Source of the DNA: Dipteronia dyeriana
Taxonomy: Eukaryota > Streptophyta > Magnoliopsida > Sapindales > Sapindaceae
DNA: 64,000 nt
NCBI GenBank assembly: GCA_032871835.1
Contig: CM065295.1
Location: 38,500,360 to 38,564,359 of the forward strand
Reading direction: 5' to 3'
Shown: positions 10,167-22,560 of the stretch, piece by piece
Numbering within the stretch: the first letter of the stretch is position 1
Layout: each line of letters begins with the position of its first letter
Program-made: the position numbers and the translations under genes
The notes under the pieces: model-generated
Seen by the model: the letters and a program-made list of their open reading frames with translations, nothing else
The model's database searches: none
What the model was told of the DNA's origin: nothing

Positions 10167-11031
10167 TTAATTACTTAAGGTCGTGTATGAGTTCAGAATA
10201 TCACATTTCTTCCTTAGAACACATTTCAAAGGAAAACCACTTCCAATAACTCATTTTTAATCACTCAAAGCATTCTTATGAGCATTAAATCTTCGTCTTC
10301 CATCATCCAAGTTCATTTAGTGTGCATCAATGGATAGGGCTGCTTCATCACATCTTGTTTGGTAAGTTCTTCACTATCTTCTTACAAGTTAAGTGTTTTG
10401 CTTACTAAACCATCTCTTTAATTAATTGTATTCTCTTAGAATATTTCTAGATACAAATTAGAGACTGTTGTGATGACATGATTGAGTATTGTATTGTGAT
10501 AGCTTCATAGAATTGATTGATCTATGTTTAGCTAAGCTATTTGAACATGTCATTTAGCACTTGATATCTAGGATTGCATTAATTGTCATCTCATTATCCT
10601 AGATAAGCATATAGGGTTTCCTAGCCTTGTTTGTTCATTGAATATCATCACATATTCACTTAGGACACTTTATCTCTTCATTGAGAAGTAAGACTTGTGT
10701 TGCTTCCGGGAGTATGTAGCTTAAAGCACAAGCATGAAGAACTAGGTTCACTTATACCAGGATTAGGTTGTAATTCCTTTATCATTAGTGGATTCGAGGT
10801 TCTAGTGTGGTGCACTTATCAGCCCGTGATTTTTTCCATTTGGAGGTTTCCACGTATATCTCAAGTGTTTTTACTATTTCCGTATTTATTACACTTGTGG
10901 TATCTTTGTAACTAGATAGAGGTATTTTCGTCAACTTGACTCTTAATGAAAATTGGGTAAAAGTTAATTAAAATCTATTCACCCCCCCCCCCCTCTAGAT
11001 TAATACTACACACCATATTATTTGTTTCAAT

Positions 11032-11043
11032 TGGTATCAGAGC
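11032..11043 (+). other. El-5 primer-binding site (tRNA-iMet)
   Basis: A perfect TGGTATCAGAGC, two bases after the LTR end at 11029. Confidence 0.9.
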
Positions 11044-11179
11044 AGGTTTCTAGACATACATAGGTGATCCTTGCTCATTTTTGTATGTGTTGCATTTTGT
11101 GTGTTTGTGTTGACAATTTATACACTTGCATTCATATCATTCATTCATAAACACTATAAGTTGAAACGGTGGCAATGAG

Positions 11180-13020
11180 GGAGCTTCCAGAACTAGACCT
11201 CTACTCCTCACCGGGTTGGATTTTGCCTCTTGGAAAGGCAAAATGGAGTCGTACATATGCCAAATTCATGACAGGGCATGGATGGCAGTTGAAGATGGCT
11301 ACACTCCACCCATGATGACTCCTACAGATGGAGGAGATGATGTACTCAAACCAAAGGCTCAGTTTGAGGCTTCAAAGTGGAATAGGAAGGCAATGTATGC
11401 CATCCTTTGTGCAATGGATGATAACCAATACAGGTTGGTTCAAAACACTAGGATAGCTAAGGAAGCATGGGACATCTTAGAAGCTGCACATGAGGGAACC
11501 GACGTGGTTAAAGAATCGAAGCTTCAAGTTCTTCAAACGCAATTCGAATTGCTCAAGATGGATGAGAACGAGTGCTTCAATGACTTTGAAATAAAGTTGA
11601 TGGACATTGTGAACCAAAGTCATCAACTTGGTGATCCTTATTCGGATAGGAAGATCAAGCAGAAGATTATGAGATCTCTACCCGATAGATTTGAGTCTAA
11701 GGTGACGGCTTTGGAAGAAAATAGTGGTTACAATGACATGAAGCCAAGTGAAGTGATTGAGAGGCTTCTAGCATATGAATCTAGGAAATGTCCTAACCCC
11801 ACACCATCAAAGAAGCAAAAAGATATTGCTTTGAAAGCCTCCAAAGTTGAGAAAGAAGAAGGTGATGACTCGGATGAAGAGATGGCCTTGCTAATGAGGA
11901 AGTTCAAGAAATTCTACAAGTCCGAGAAAAAAGGCTTTGGATCCAAGGGTCAAGACTTGAAGAAAAAGGCTCCCTTCAAGAAGTTTGAGCCTAGGCAAGA
12001 GAAGACCGAGAAGAAATGAGTCCAATGCTATGAATGTGGTGGAATAGGTCACTTTGCCCCGGAATGTGCAAATCACAAGAACAAGAAGAAGGGAAAAGTG
12101 ATGGCTGCCACATGGAGTGAAAGTGATAACTCTAATGAAGGAGATGAGTCTTCAGATGATGAAGAACTCATGGCCAACTTCATAGCATCTATATCCTCTC
12201 TTAGGAGCATAGATGCTAGTGAAGAAGAGAATGATAGTCAATAGGAAGACTACTTAAGTGATGATGAATCTTCATCATAATCCATAAATGAAAGTGTGGA
12301 TAGGATGGATCTTAAGGACTATATGGCCAAGTTTGAGGGCTTAAGATTAAAGAACAAGAATGAGATCAAGAGATTAAAAGAAGAAAATCTAGACCTCTCA
12401 ACTCAAGTTGACCAACTAAATGTAGAGTTGGAAAGATTTAAGAGGAGTGGAAAGAGCTTGAAGATGCTAGAGAATTGTTGGCCAAGATGAACTCTAGCAC
12501 CAAGAAACTTGACCACATGCTAGATGTTTGAAAGAGGTCAAGTGACAAGAAGGGGCTTGGGTTTGAAGATGACAAGATGTCCTCCACTCCAAGCAAGACC
12601 ATTTTTGTATGAAGCATGAACTTCAATGGGTCATCTCCTCATCAAACTCCTAGAAAGAAGCTTGATCTAGGAGAGTGTTCAAGTAGTGCTCAAGTAAAGG
12701 TGGCACCAAGAAGCCCACCTCAAGCTCATCCTATAAGGGATCCTCAAATTAACTTCCCTCAACCAAAAGCTCACAAAGGGAAGACACCTATCATGCAAGC
12801 TCAACCAAGGAAGCAATCAAGCCTTGCTCAATAACAAAGAAGGAAAGCTCCTCAACAACAAGCAAGACAACCACAAAGACATGGGAAGGCTCCAATACAT
12901 CCTCAAGGATATGGTATAATACCTAACTTTTTACTTACATGTCATTTTTATGGTATTGATGGTCACATTAGACCAAATTGCTTTAGGTATATCAAATTGT
13001 TTAGGATTGAAAGCATGATA
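11180..13020 (+). pseudogene. El-5 Gag: UBN2 capsid, two CCHC knuckles, coiled coil
   Basis: The frame starts with capsid sequence at 11180 (ASRTRPLLLTGLDFASWKGK) but has no in-frame ATG: a TGA lies at 11162-11164, so the start codon is lost. The UBN2-type capsid spans about 11180-11760. A TGA at 12017-12019 falls two codons before an intact CCHC knuckle (12026-12067, CYECGGIGHFAPEC). Acidic sequence, stops at 12242 and 12278, and a Lys/Glu/Leu-rich coiled coil (about 12300-12480) follow. The frame shifts near 12440 and then has stops at 12529, about 12611 and 12832. A second knuckle (12940-12981) has Tyr for its second Cys. The two-knuckle plus coiled-coil gag is a Sirevirus trait. Confidence 0.85.
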
Positions 13021-16000
13021 GAAAAGAAAAAGGCTAGAGCCATGAAGCATGATCCTAGGACATCTAGAGCCATGATGCATGATCCTAAGAAACCTAAAGC
13101 TATGATGCATGTCACTAGGAAAAGTGGAACACCTTTGCATGATCCTAGGACATTTAGAGTCCATGTACCATTGACCACTGGGAAGAAAAATACTGCACCT
13201 AGGTGGATTAGAAATGATGAACACATTTTCCATGTTGCACAAATTGCTTTGAAAGCTCGTTCTTGTGATTTTTGGTATTTGGATAGTGGGTGCTCTAGGC
13301 ACATGACTGGAAATAAGAGTTTCTTTGAGACTCTTGTGATGGAGGAGTGAGGAAATGTCACATTTGGTGATGGATCCAAAAAGAAAGTCAAAGGAAAGGG
13401 AACCATTTCCATTCCTGAATTACCTTCCTTGTCCAATGTTTTGTATGTTGATGGTCTAAAATCCAATTTGATAAACATTTCACATCTTAGTGATGTTGGA
13501 CTCTCCGTCTTGTTTAGGAAAAGTGATTGTTCTATCCTATTGCCTAATGGACAAACCTTGTTAAAAGGTATGAGGTCTAGTGACAATTGCTATGGTCTTA
13601 AGGCTAGAAGTGTGTCTTGTAATGTGTCCAAGGATGAACAAATAGAGTTGTGGCATGAAAGACTTGGTCACATGAAATTTAGGGATCTAAAAATCTTAGA
13701 TAAGTTCAATGTTGTGCGAGGCCTTCCCAAGCTTGGGAAAAAGGTTAATGGTGTTTGTGGACCTTGCCAACAAGAGAAGCAAACCAAAAGTATGTACAAA
13801 AAAGGCAAGTATATAACCACCAAAGAACCTCTAGAGCTTCTCCACATGGATCTTATGGGTCCTATGCAAACTGAGAGTTTAGATGGAAAGAGATACATTT
13901 TTTTGTGTGTAGATGACTTCTCTAGGTACACATGGACCTATTTCCTTAGAGAAAAATCTGAAACTTTTGACAAGTTTAAAATGCTTTGCTCTAAAATTCA
14001 AAATGAAATGAACTCCAAGATTAAAAGCATTTAGGGAATTAGGAGTGAACATGGGAAGGAATTTAAGAATGCCCACTTTGAAAACTTTTATAATAGTCTA
14101 GGCATTTCTCATGAGTTTTCGGCTCCTAGGACACCTCAACAAAATGGAGTTGTTGAGAGGAAAAATAGGGTTCTTCAAGAAATGACCCGTGTGATGTTGC
14201 TTAGCAACAATATCCCTAGGAATCATTGGGCCGAGGCCGTCAATATGGCATTCTACATAGGAAATAGAGTCTTTCTTAGGCCTCACACTAGGCAAACCTC
14301 CTATGAGTTATGGAAAGGTAGGAAGCCAAATGTTAGCTACTTCCACACTTTTGAAAGCAAATGCTACATTTTGAATGACCGTGATCAACTTGGCAAATTT
14401 GATGCTAAGAGTGATGAAGGTATCTTCATTGGCTATGCCTTGAATAGTACAGCCTATAGAGTTTTTAATCTAAGAACTAGGACCGTAATGGAATCATCTA
14501 ATGTTGTCATTGATGATACTAGGCTCAAAACTAATGACCATGAGGAGGAGGTAGATTTAGTATGACTCCGCTTTGGAGAAAGTAGTTGATATCTCTAATG
14601 TTGAAAAGGTTAATCTTGATGATGACATAGCGCAACTTAGTGATAGGATTCCTCACTTGGACTCAAAAGAACCTGCTCCATGGGTTAGGAAACTTCATGA
14701 CAAAGATGACATTACTGTTGAAGTTAGTGAGGGTGTTAGGACTAGGCGTCAAATGGATAATCTTATTAGCTACACTTACTACACCTCTGAAATAAAACCC
14801 AAGAAAATTGATGAAGCCTTAACAGATGAATTTTGGGTTCTTGTTATGCAAGAAGAGCTTAACCAATTTGAAAGGAATGAGGTTTGGACTCTAATTCCTA
14901 GGCCTAAGAACACCAATGTGATAGGCACCAAGTGGGTATATAAAAACAAATCCGATGAGGATGGCAACATTGTGGGAAATAAGGCTAGGCTTGTAGCACA
15001 AGGGTACTCTCAAATTGAGGGTACTGACTTTGAGGAGACATTTGCTCCCGTTGCTAGGATTGAATCCATTAGGCTTCTTTTATCCATTTCTTGTTTGCAC
15101 AAGTTCAAATTATATCAAATGAATGTTAAGAGTGCCTTCCTCAATGGTTTCTTGCAATAGGAAGTGTTTGTTGAGCAACCCAAAGGGTTTATGGATCCTC
15201 ACCACCCTAATCATGTCTATCACCTTAAGAAAGCTTTATATGTGTTGAAACAAGCATCTAGGGCTTGGTTTGAGCGTCTCACCCAATATCTCATAGACAA
15301 TGGCTACACTAAGGGTAGTGTTGACAAGACTCTATTCATCAAGAAAAACAAAGATGAGCTCTTTAAAGCTCAAATCTATGTTAGTGATATAGTCTTTGGC
15401 TCCACCAATGACACCAAAGTCCAATAATTTGTTGATGTCATGTCTCATGAATTTGAGATGAGTCTTGTTGGTTAGTTGAGTTACTTTCTAGGTTTACAAA
15501 TTAAGCAAATGGATGATGGGATTTTCATATCTCAAGCTAAATATGACAAAAACCTAGTGAAGAAATTTGGCCTTGAAAGTGCCAAACATTGTGATACACC
15601 CATGAGTACCACTTTGAAGCAAAGCAAGGATGCTAGTGGTAAAAGTGTGGACCAAACTTTATATCGTGGCATGATTGGTAGCTTGCTCTATTTGACCACA
15701 AGTAGGCCCGATATCTCCTTTAGTATGGGTGTGTGTGCTAGGTACCAAGCGGATCCTAAGGAGTCCCATCTCTCTTATTCTAAGAGAATCATTCGATATA
15801 TGAATAGGACATCCAACTATGGGATTTGTTACTCTTTTGACACTAATGCTAGTCTTGTAGGCTTTAGTGATGCAGATTGTGCAGAAAATTGTGATGATAG
15901 GAAAAGTACATTGGGCGGTTGCTTTTTCCTTGGGAACAACCTTGTCTCTTGGTTTTGCAAAAAGCAAAATTCAATTTCCTTATCCATGTCTGAGGCCAAA

Positions 16001-16321
16001 TACATTGCTGCTGGGAGTGGTTGCACACAACTCCTTTGGATAAAGAAAATACTAGTCGACTATGGATTCAATCAAGGTAATCTTACTCTCTTTTGAGATA
16101 ACATGAGTGCAATTAATATTTCAAAGAATCCGGTTTAGCATTCTAGGACTAAGCATATTGACATCCGTCATCATTTCATTAGAGAACTAGTTGAGAGCAA
16201 ATGCATTGTACTTGAGCATGTAAGTACCAATGATCAACTAGCGGATCTATTTACTAAACCCTTAGATGCTACTAGATTCAAGACTCTTAGTAGATCTATT
16301 GGGATTTGTTTAATGGAGTGA
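13021..16321 (+). pseudogene. El-5 Pol: protease, integrase, RT, RNase H
   Basis: Protease has DSGCSRHMTG (Asp 13282-13284). Gag-pre-integrase follows with the HHCC zinc site (LWHERLGH to CGPC, 13649-13770). Integrase has its first Asp at 13849-13851 and Glu at 14155-14157, but the second catalytic Asp is Glu (GAA, 14047-14049, in RSEHG). RT has YVSD instead of YVDD (Ser codon 15383-15385). RNase H runs from about 15840 to 16200. Stops lie at 13348, 14032, 15158, 15425, 15473, 16094 and 16136; the frame shifts near 14562; the end is TGA 16319-16321. Two independent active-site losses make it dead even if read through. Confidence 0.92.
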
Positions 16322-17555
16322 TGTGTTGTGGTTTTTGACCCCATATGGGGAACTTAAGAGCAAAGAGAGCTATTGTATACTTGTTGCATGCAATTTTTTT
16401 AAAATATGTTTATGCCTCTTTATTGATTGCTTGAGTAGCTTGGTTGCACTTATGGTATATTGTATTTTCTTAAATAAGTGTGAACTTTGCTTTGATTACA
16501 ATCCATGTCATATTTATGTTCAAACATGCATTTTTGGACTAGGAGATCTACATAGGAAGTACATGTTGAATGACCTATAATTATCTCCATGACATGATGT
16601 TTCTTTAAATGACATGCTAATGAAAAATGATAAAGCATGATTTGATGATTGCAATTGTTAAATGCAACACATTATGTGAACATACTAGTGAGACTTAAAT
16701 GTTTAATCAATGTCTCTCTTTCTTTATTAGTTGAACATGGCTATTATCATACGGGTATCCTCCCAGAAAAATCAAATAGGGTGGAAAGTTGCTCATGCCT
16801 TGTTTAGCTTTTAAAGTTAGATATAGTGCCTTTAAAACTTGATATTTATAAGAACTCTATATCCTTGCTTCTCTCATGACAAATGGTGAAATTGGTTTGT
16901 ATTATATTGGAAACCTTTGTCATTTGCTTTGCCAAATACCATTGTTTTTGGACTTGAATGCAACATGTCTTGTATGCAAAGCACTTTTTGATTCACACAT
17001 TGTCTTCAAATAAATCTCCTTGTGTCTCTCCTTTCAATTGAGATTGCATAAATGTGCCTTATATAATTATGCAACAATCTTGTATGCTCTTCTCTTTCTT
17101 TGCCTTGAGTGACCCGGTTGGGAACTTCTCCTTTGCCTATATCATGACAAAAAGGGGGAGTAGCATTGACCAAGCATTGTGATGTTAGGGGAGTAGCATG
17201 TGTTGGCTTTGAAGGGGAGCACTGCATTGCATGAGTGTACTTGTTTGAGGGGAGATTACATACAGGGGGAGTAACCCGTCGAGGGGAAGCATTTCATGAT
17301 ATCATACTCATATTTCTAAATGCAAATGCTTATGTTTTATATTCACTTGATCATCTCACATGCACTTGGTTTGGAAAGAGTATTTGTGCTTGCCTTGTGT
17401 GTAGGGTTGATAATTCTTTAAGAGATTGAAGACTTGAAGTTTTTTTTTTGTTTATCTCTTTGTAATGTAGAATATCTTCCCGGTGTTTTTCTATTTTGTT
17501 TTGTGAGGATCAATGTGAGTGGTGGTTTTGTCACGAAATAGCCAAAGGGGGAGAT
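16322..17555 (+). other. El-5 3' non-coding region with multiple purine tracts
   Basis: No coding frame is supported in these 1.23 kb. Purine tracts of the form (A)GGGG(G)AG lie at about 17150-17160, 17187-17195, 17211-17218, 17247-17255, 17263-17270 and 17281-17287. The last, CCAAAGGGGGAGAT (17542-17555), is the primer at the LTR edge. Repeated tracts upstream of the 3' LTR are a described Sirevirus feature. El-10 has the homologous region at 47296-48518. Confidence 0.75.
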
Positions 17556-19150
17556 TGAAAAGTCCTCATTTGTTGATTGGCTTATTTCGTGAACAACCAC
17601 ATTTTTCGGGTTCATGTAAGGGTAGCTTAGGCTCTCAAGACCTCAAGAGGAGAAGCATCAAAGGTAAAATTCTTGTGCTTACTTACTTTCAAGAGATAGT
17701 TGCACACACTCACACATTTATGCATAACTCTTGATCTTATATGTTGAGTGTTTTCCTGTGTGCATTTTAGTTTAAATGACTCTTGTTGACCTATTTGCAT
17801 CTTGCTATGAAATTTGTATGTCATGCTAGGCATTAAAGTAGGATGCAATTTCATCACTCTTGAACTTATTGTATTTGTGCATTTGAGTGTTGAAAAAATA
17901 GGCCTTGCGCTAGTGGTGCGCTACTCGACCAGCGCACCTCACCAGCGCAACATTCATAGTGGACTACCGCTAGTCATGCACCACTGAGCTGCTCTGCCGC
18001 ACCCGCACATAGTTGAAAAATGTGGGCATGCGTTGGTGATGCGCTACTCATCTAGCGCAACCTCACCAGTGCAAACATCCCAGAGAATTTATGCTTGTGT
18101 TGCGCCACTCAACCAGCGCCTGTTTTAAAAAAAGGTTGTACGCTGGTGGTGCGCTACTCGACCAGCGCACGTCACCAGCGCACACAGAGGAAGCTGTAAC
18201 GTTTTTTCCAAAACGACCTCACTTTGATTGGATCTTATATATATATAACTCAATGCCTTAAGGTCGTGTATGAGTTAAGAATATCACATTTCTTCCTTAG
18301 AACACATTTCAAAGGAAAAACACTTCCAATAACTTATTTTTAATCACTCAAAGCATTCCCATGAGCATTTAATCTTCATTTTGCATCATCCAGGTTCATT
18401 TAGAGTGCATCAATGGATAGGGCTGCTTCATCACATCTTGTTTGGTAAGTTCTTCACTATATTCTTACAAGTTAAGTGTTTTGCTTACTAAACCATCTCT
18501 TTAATTAATTTTATTTACTTAGAATATTTCTAGACACAAATTAGAGACTGTTGTGATGACATGATTGAGTATTGTATTGTGATAGCTTCATAGAATTGAT
18601 TGATCTATGTTTAGCTAAGCTATTTGAACATGTCATTTAGCACTTGATATCTAGGATTGCATTAATTGTCATCTCATTATCCTAGATAAGCATATAGGGT
18701 TTCCTAGCCTTGTTTGTTCATTGAATATCATCACATATTCACTTAGGACACTTTATCTCTTCATTGAGAAGTAAGACTTGTGTTGCTTCCGGGAGTATGT
18801 AGCTTAAAGCACAAGCATGAAGAACTAGGTTCACTTATACCAGGATTAGGTAGTGGTGAATGATTAAACCTGGATTAAATTGTAATTCCTTTATCATTAG
18901 TGGATTCGAGGTTCTAGTGTGGCGCACTCATCAGCCCGTGGTTTTTCCCATTTTAAGGGTTTCCACGTATATCTTAAGTATTTTTACTATTTTCGCATTT
19001 ATTACACTTGTGGTATCTCTGTAACTAGATAGGGGTATTTTCGTCAACTTGACTCTTTACGAAAATTGGGTAAAAGTTAATTAAAATCTATTCACCCCCC
19101 CCCCCCCCCCCCCCTCTAGATTAATACTACACACCATATTATTTGTTTCA
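17556..19150 (+). repeat. El-5 3' LTR (1595 bp)
   Basis: TGAAAAGTCC to TTTGTTTCA, matching the 5' LTR. Differences are a 28-base segment at about 18851-18878 that is absent from the 5' copy, and a C-run of 20 (19095-19114) instead of 12. The palindrome cluster lies at about 17905-18185, TATA at 18235-18247 and the CGTGG...CCACG motif near 18936-18968. Confidence 0.95.
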
Positions 19151-19155
19151 CCGGC
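19151..19155. repeat. Target-site duplication of El-5, right copy
   Basis: CCGGC, identical to 9454-9458. Confidence 0.9.
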
Positions 19156-19435
19156 CATTAAAATGGCTCCAACCACTGCCAACTCCCAGCTGCCTCCAAA
19201 CAACGAATTTGACTTCATTGCTTTGTATTTATTTTGTTTGTTGTTTAGCTCATTTTATTTCCTTATATAAAGGGATGAAAATTGTATTGGAAATGTGTGG
19301 AGTGGTGTAAGAAATCTAGAGAGATATATAAAAAAAAAAAAAAACTTCTCCTTTCATTCTATTTTTTTAAAATTCTCTCTCAGAGATGCACCACAAGTAA
19401 CCTCAAACCATACCATTCCACCAATAATAATTACA
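19156..19435 (+). repeat. El-4 3' LTR, second part
   Basis: Sequence after the El-5 target duplication continues the El-4 LTR: a TATA-like TTATATAAAG (about 19262-19271), an A-run (about 19328) and a CT-rich stretch (TTCTCTCTCAGAG). The end at ATTACA (19435) is a guess from the usual TGT...ACA termini, since no second El-4 LTR is in view. Confidence 0.5.
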
Positions 19436-20783
19436 GTTTTCTGTTAGGCACCACCTCCCAACATGGCTGGATGGTAAGAGCATTCACTGCTTCAGTTCGA
19501 GCCATCGATACAAATGTGGTATTTCAAAAAGAAAAATATTCTTTTAGGCTTGGTAAAATACTAAAATGTTATATATCTTCTCACAAGTACTAGTGCCATT
19601 GTGGAAGTATCCAGATCAGGCAACATGCAATCCAATCATATCAGATTGGCACATCACAGTAAGGCATTCTATGTACATCTCGAGTTTGAAACAGGCTCAG
19701 AATTTTAGTGAATTGTACAATGGATTTATTTGGATTATGTGTATGATATTAAATTAGTGAAAATATGTTAAATTAGTGCAAATATGTGGAAATATCACTT
19801 TTATTAAGGGGATTTAACACTAATAACTACCGATTTTAATAAATTGAATTTTAATAGCAATAAAAATTTCTCATTAACTTCACCGTTTTTTTTCTCTTGT
19901 CCCTCTTATCAGACACTCTTTCACTTCAACTCAAGAAAAAATAAGCTTCTCGTTCTCTCACCATTATTGATTCTTTTATTTTTGTCTCAACAAATGTCAT
20001 TTTACTTAGAATTTTCTTTTTGGGTTTGAATATATGATATAGTTTGCTATTTGTAGCGAAACTCCATGAATATATATCTCTTTAAAATTATATTTTTAAG
20101 AATTTTAGGTTTAGATTTTTTTTGGAATTGTTTAATTTTATATAGATAAAGAACTTAGAAATTTGTTAAATGAAATTAAAATATCAAATTGGTAGTTATT
20201 GGTTTGGTTAAATAGCAGATCTGAACAAAACAAACACACATATATATGAACCACAAAGTCAATAAATCAATTCTCGACCGAATTGAAATTAAAAATGGAG
20301 ACTTAATAGCTCTTTCCGAGACTTATCATAAATCTCAATCAAAACCTAGTGTGTAAGTCTTTTCTTACCCAGTCTTCCATCCGAGTGGAAACATTGCCGA
20401 ATAGCTAAACATTGACATCTAGGGAGAATAACCTGGCCAAAAGAGAACCTTACCAAAACAAGATTTCGGTCGGCCAAAATATCTCACCAACAAGGATAAA
20501 TTGGCCAAAGCAAATTCTTATGCGCATCATCAATACCCAGAGATCACACCGAGATACGAGAGTCAACAATCACATTTTAAATAGGAAACAATCATATTTT
20601 CTCCAAAAGGAATTAGAGCCCAAATCAATCTCAATGTCAGTCACATTTACTCTGAGATAATATCAAACGAGAAAGAAATCGAAAAAAATATGAAGACCCA
20701 AGAAAGAAGAATCACAGTAGGATTCCACAAGTCAACTACTTGCACATAAAATTTAGGGTTGCAAAATGAGTATAAGTATCATT
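19436..20783. other. Unassigned AT-rich sequence
   Basis: No convincing gene or known element is seen. Short open frames (19844-20029, 20412-20660 and others) have no recognisable motif. A tRNA-like stretch at 19463-19506 is discussed as a finding. Confidence 0.5.
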
Positions 20784-21512
20784 TATTGGGGTTTATGCCT
20801 TAAAGCTTGTAATTTGTAAATGGGAATGAAACATTAATAAAAGAAATAGTTTATTCATTCTATAAATCTGTCTCATACATTTATATCATGTGTACTTAAC
20901 ATCCTAGATTGCCGGATGTAATCTCTAACTGAGTATATGAGTGTCATATATAGAGGAATTCAGTTAGAGATGAACAATCTAAAGTGTATGTATATAATAA
21001 ATATAGATGGGTACTTTACTTGTGGTTAATCTATAGCTCATTCCATAATGTACTGTAGTCTTAACCCAGACTACTCATAAGGTGATATGAGAATGGAGAC
21101 ACCTTATATGATGTGATCATATAGGACTGGGTCATGATGTATATGAATCTCTCATCAAGATCCGTTACATGATGAGATTCACATATCAACAAATGATGGC
21201 TATATATGGGTGATTTTAATCCTGAGTATCTTATCGACTCTTTCAGGTTAGATCATAGTTTCTGATATACCATGGGTGAGATCGAAGTTGCATTCCTGAT
21301 CAATAACTTCACATGTTGGAATTACGGTTTGGCTTGTGGCTGGGAAAGTCTGTACATAATAGTGGAATCCACTCATTCTTATGAGAAATAGATAATAGTT
21401 TCTTTACGGATTGATTCAGGACTTAGAACAATATGAGAACTCTTCTTATTCTGTAAAGCAACTTGGGATTTATTGTTCATTAGAGAATTAATAGTACTTA
21501 ATGGAAAAGATA
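20784..21512 (+). repeat. El-6: family T LTR fragment, 5' part
   Basis: From TATTGGGGTTTATGCC it follows the family T LTR (AAAGCTTGTAATTTGTAAATG, then the CATCCTAGATTGCCGGATG region). The terminal TG has become TA. It stops matching near 21512, where sequence beginning TGTTGATGG takes over. About 1 kb of LTR is missing. It is either broken by another insertion or truncated. Confidence 0.75.
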
Positions 21513-22560
21513 TTGTTGATGGTGATTTTTTGATTATGTGGAATTAATCACGCGTCTAACAAGTTAATACGAATCGACAATCAAACTATAAAGCAAGAAG
21601 AGAAATCAAGCATGCAAAACACAGTTTTACGTGGAAACCCAAGAAAGGAAAAACCACGGTTGCCGGAGACGGTGAGAAAAAAACTTCACTTTGAATATTT
21701 TATTACACACTGAATCTCTATTGCACTCCAGTATACTTATATGTATCAACCCTTTTAACAGTGTTTTTAGGGTATATTTATACCTATATAGAACCTTAAT
21801 TCTTGGTGTACAAGTAAGGAAATTTGCAAGGTTTATTAAAACTCTAACTTGTTGGAGACGCTTTATTCTTCTTTCATGTTCTGTATTGCTTATGCTCTTA
21901 ATGCATTAGATCTCTTGCCTAATTTGGACTCTGATATCTTTAAGTAAATTTGTTTCCTTATCAGAGTGTGCTTTGAGACACATTGTTTGAGTAAGACTCA
22001 TTCTTTTTGTTTTTGAGTTGTGATTGTAATTAATTCAACTTTATCCACGTGTTGCTCAACCGACCATCTACCAGATCTGACCAAATCTCATTCTCCCCGA
22101 CCAGTGATTCAATCCCAACAGGCGGCCTAGACCCGACCATCTTAATAAACTTGATTGGGTCATCTATACCTGGTCAATCTAATCACCTTAGTTGAGTTAT
22201 TTCCACCTGATCATTTTAGCTAACCCCGACTAGGTATTATGAGCCTATCTTTGGTCAACTCAGGTTGGTTTAGTCTAATTGACTTTTGATGACATGGCAT
22301 CTTTGATTGTCACACATTCAAGTAATCATGATGACTAGTCACTCTTTCAGATTTGACCAATAAAAATACTCCATTAAACATTCTAACCGAGTATCTCGTT
22401 CAGCCAAAAAAGGACTCGTTCGGTGAAGTATGTTTAATTTGCTTTTAGTTTTTATCTCGTAGCTCATTAATGCCCACTAATACTTAACAACTAAGAATTA
22501 ATTTTAGCACAATCGTTTGATTTGGCCAAGTGATACAACTTAAGTGACGAAATCATTTGT
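21513..22560. other. Unassigned sequence with LTR-like motifs, possibly minus-strand LTR
   Basis: At 21630-21658 CGTGG and CCACG flank a 19-base spacer, a motif that also sits near the 3' end of the El-1, El-5, El-7 and El-10 LTRs. In those it reads in the direction of transcription, so here it would imply a minus-strand LTR ending at about 21513 (complement of TGTTGA). A TATA-like stretch lies about 150 bases away (21775-21790, minus). Further right is a stretch rich in GACC words (about 22060-22210). No primer site or coding region confirms it. Confidence 0.35.

Larger units (their letters stand above)
9459..11029 (+). repeat. El-5 5' LTR (1571 bp)
   Basis: TGAAAAGTCC to TTTGTTTCA. It contains a GC-rich palindrome cluster (about 9808-10105), a TATA box (10155-10166) and a shared CGTG/CCACG motif near 10824-10857. 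A run of 12 C followed by TCTAG ends 36 bases before the LTR end. Relative to the 3' LTR it lacks about 28 bases near 10770, which in the 3' copy lie between two GGATTA words. Confidence 0.95.
9459..19150 (+). mobile_element. El-5: complete Sirevirus-type copia retrotransposon (9.7 kb)
   Basis: It has two LTRs (9459-11029 and 17556-19150), a primer-binding site, gag, protease, integrase, RT and RNase H in copia order, a 1.2-kb 3' non-coding region with repeated GGGGGAG tracts, and a perfect 5-bp target duplication CCGGC. The LTRs are alike apart from scattered substitutions, a 28-bp gap in the 5' copy and a C-run of 12 versus 20. The coding frame is broken by two frameshifts and at least twelve stops, and two catalytic aspartates are replaced, so it cannot move by itself. 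El-10 belongs to the same family in the opposite orientation. Confidence 0.95.

Noticed and set aside
11032..11043. TGGTATCAGAGC words as tRNA gene ends
   Set aside because: No tRNA cloverleaf surrounds them. Their place just inside LTRs makes them primer-binding sites.
16323..16580. 85-codon frame with hydrophobic peptide after El-5 pol
   Set aside because: It is not open in homologous El-10 sequence and is opposed by an equally open minus-strand frame, so it is taken as chance.
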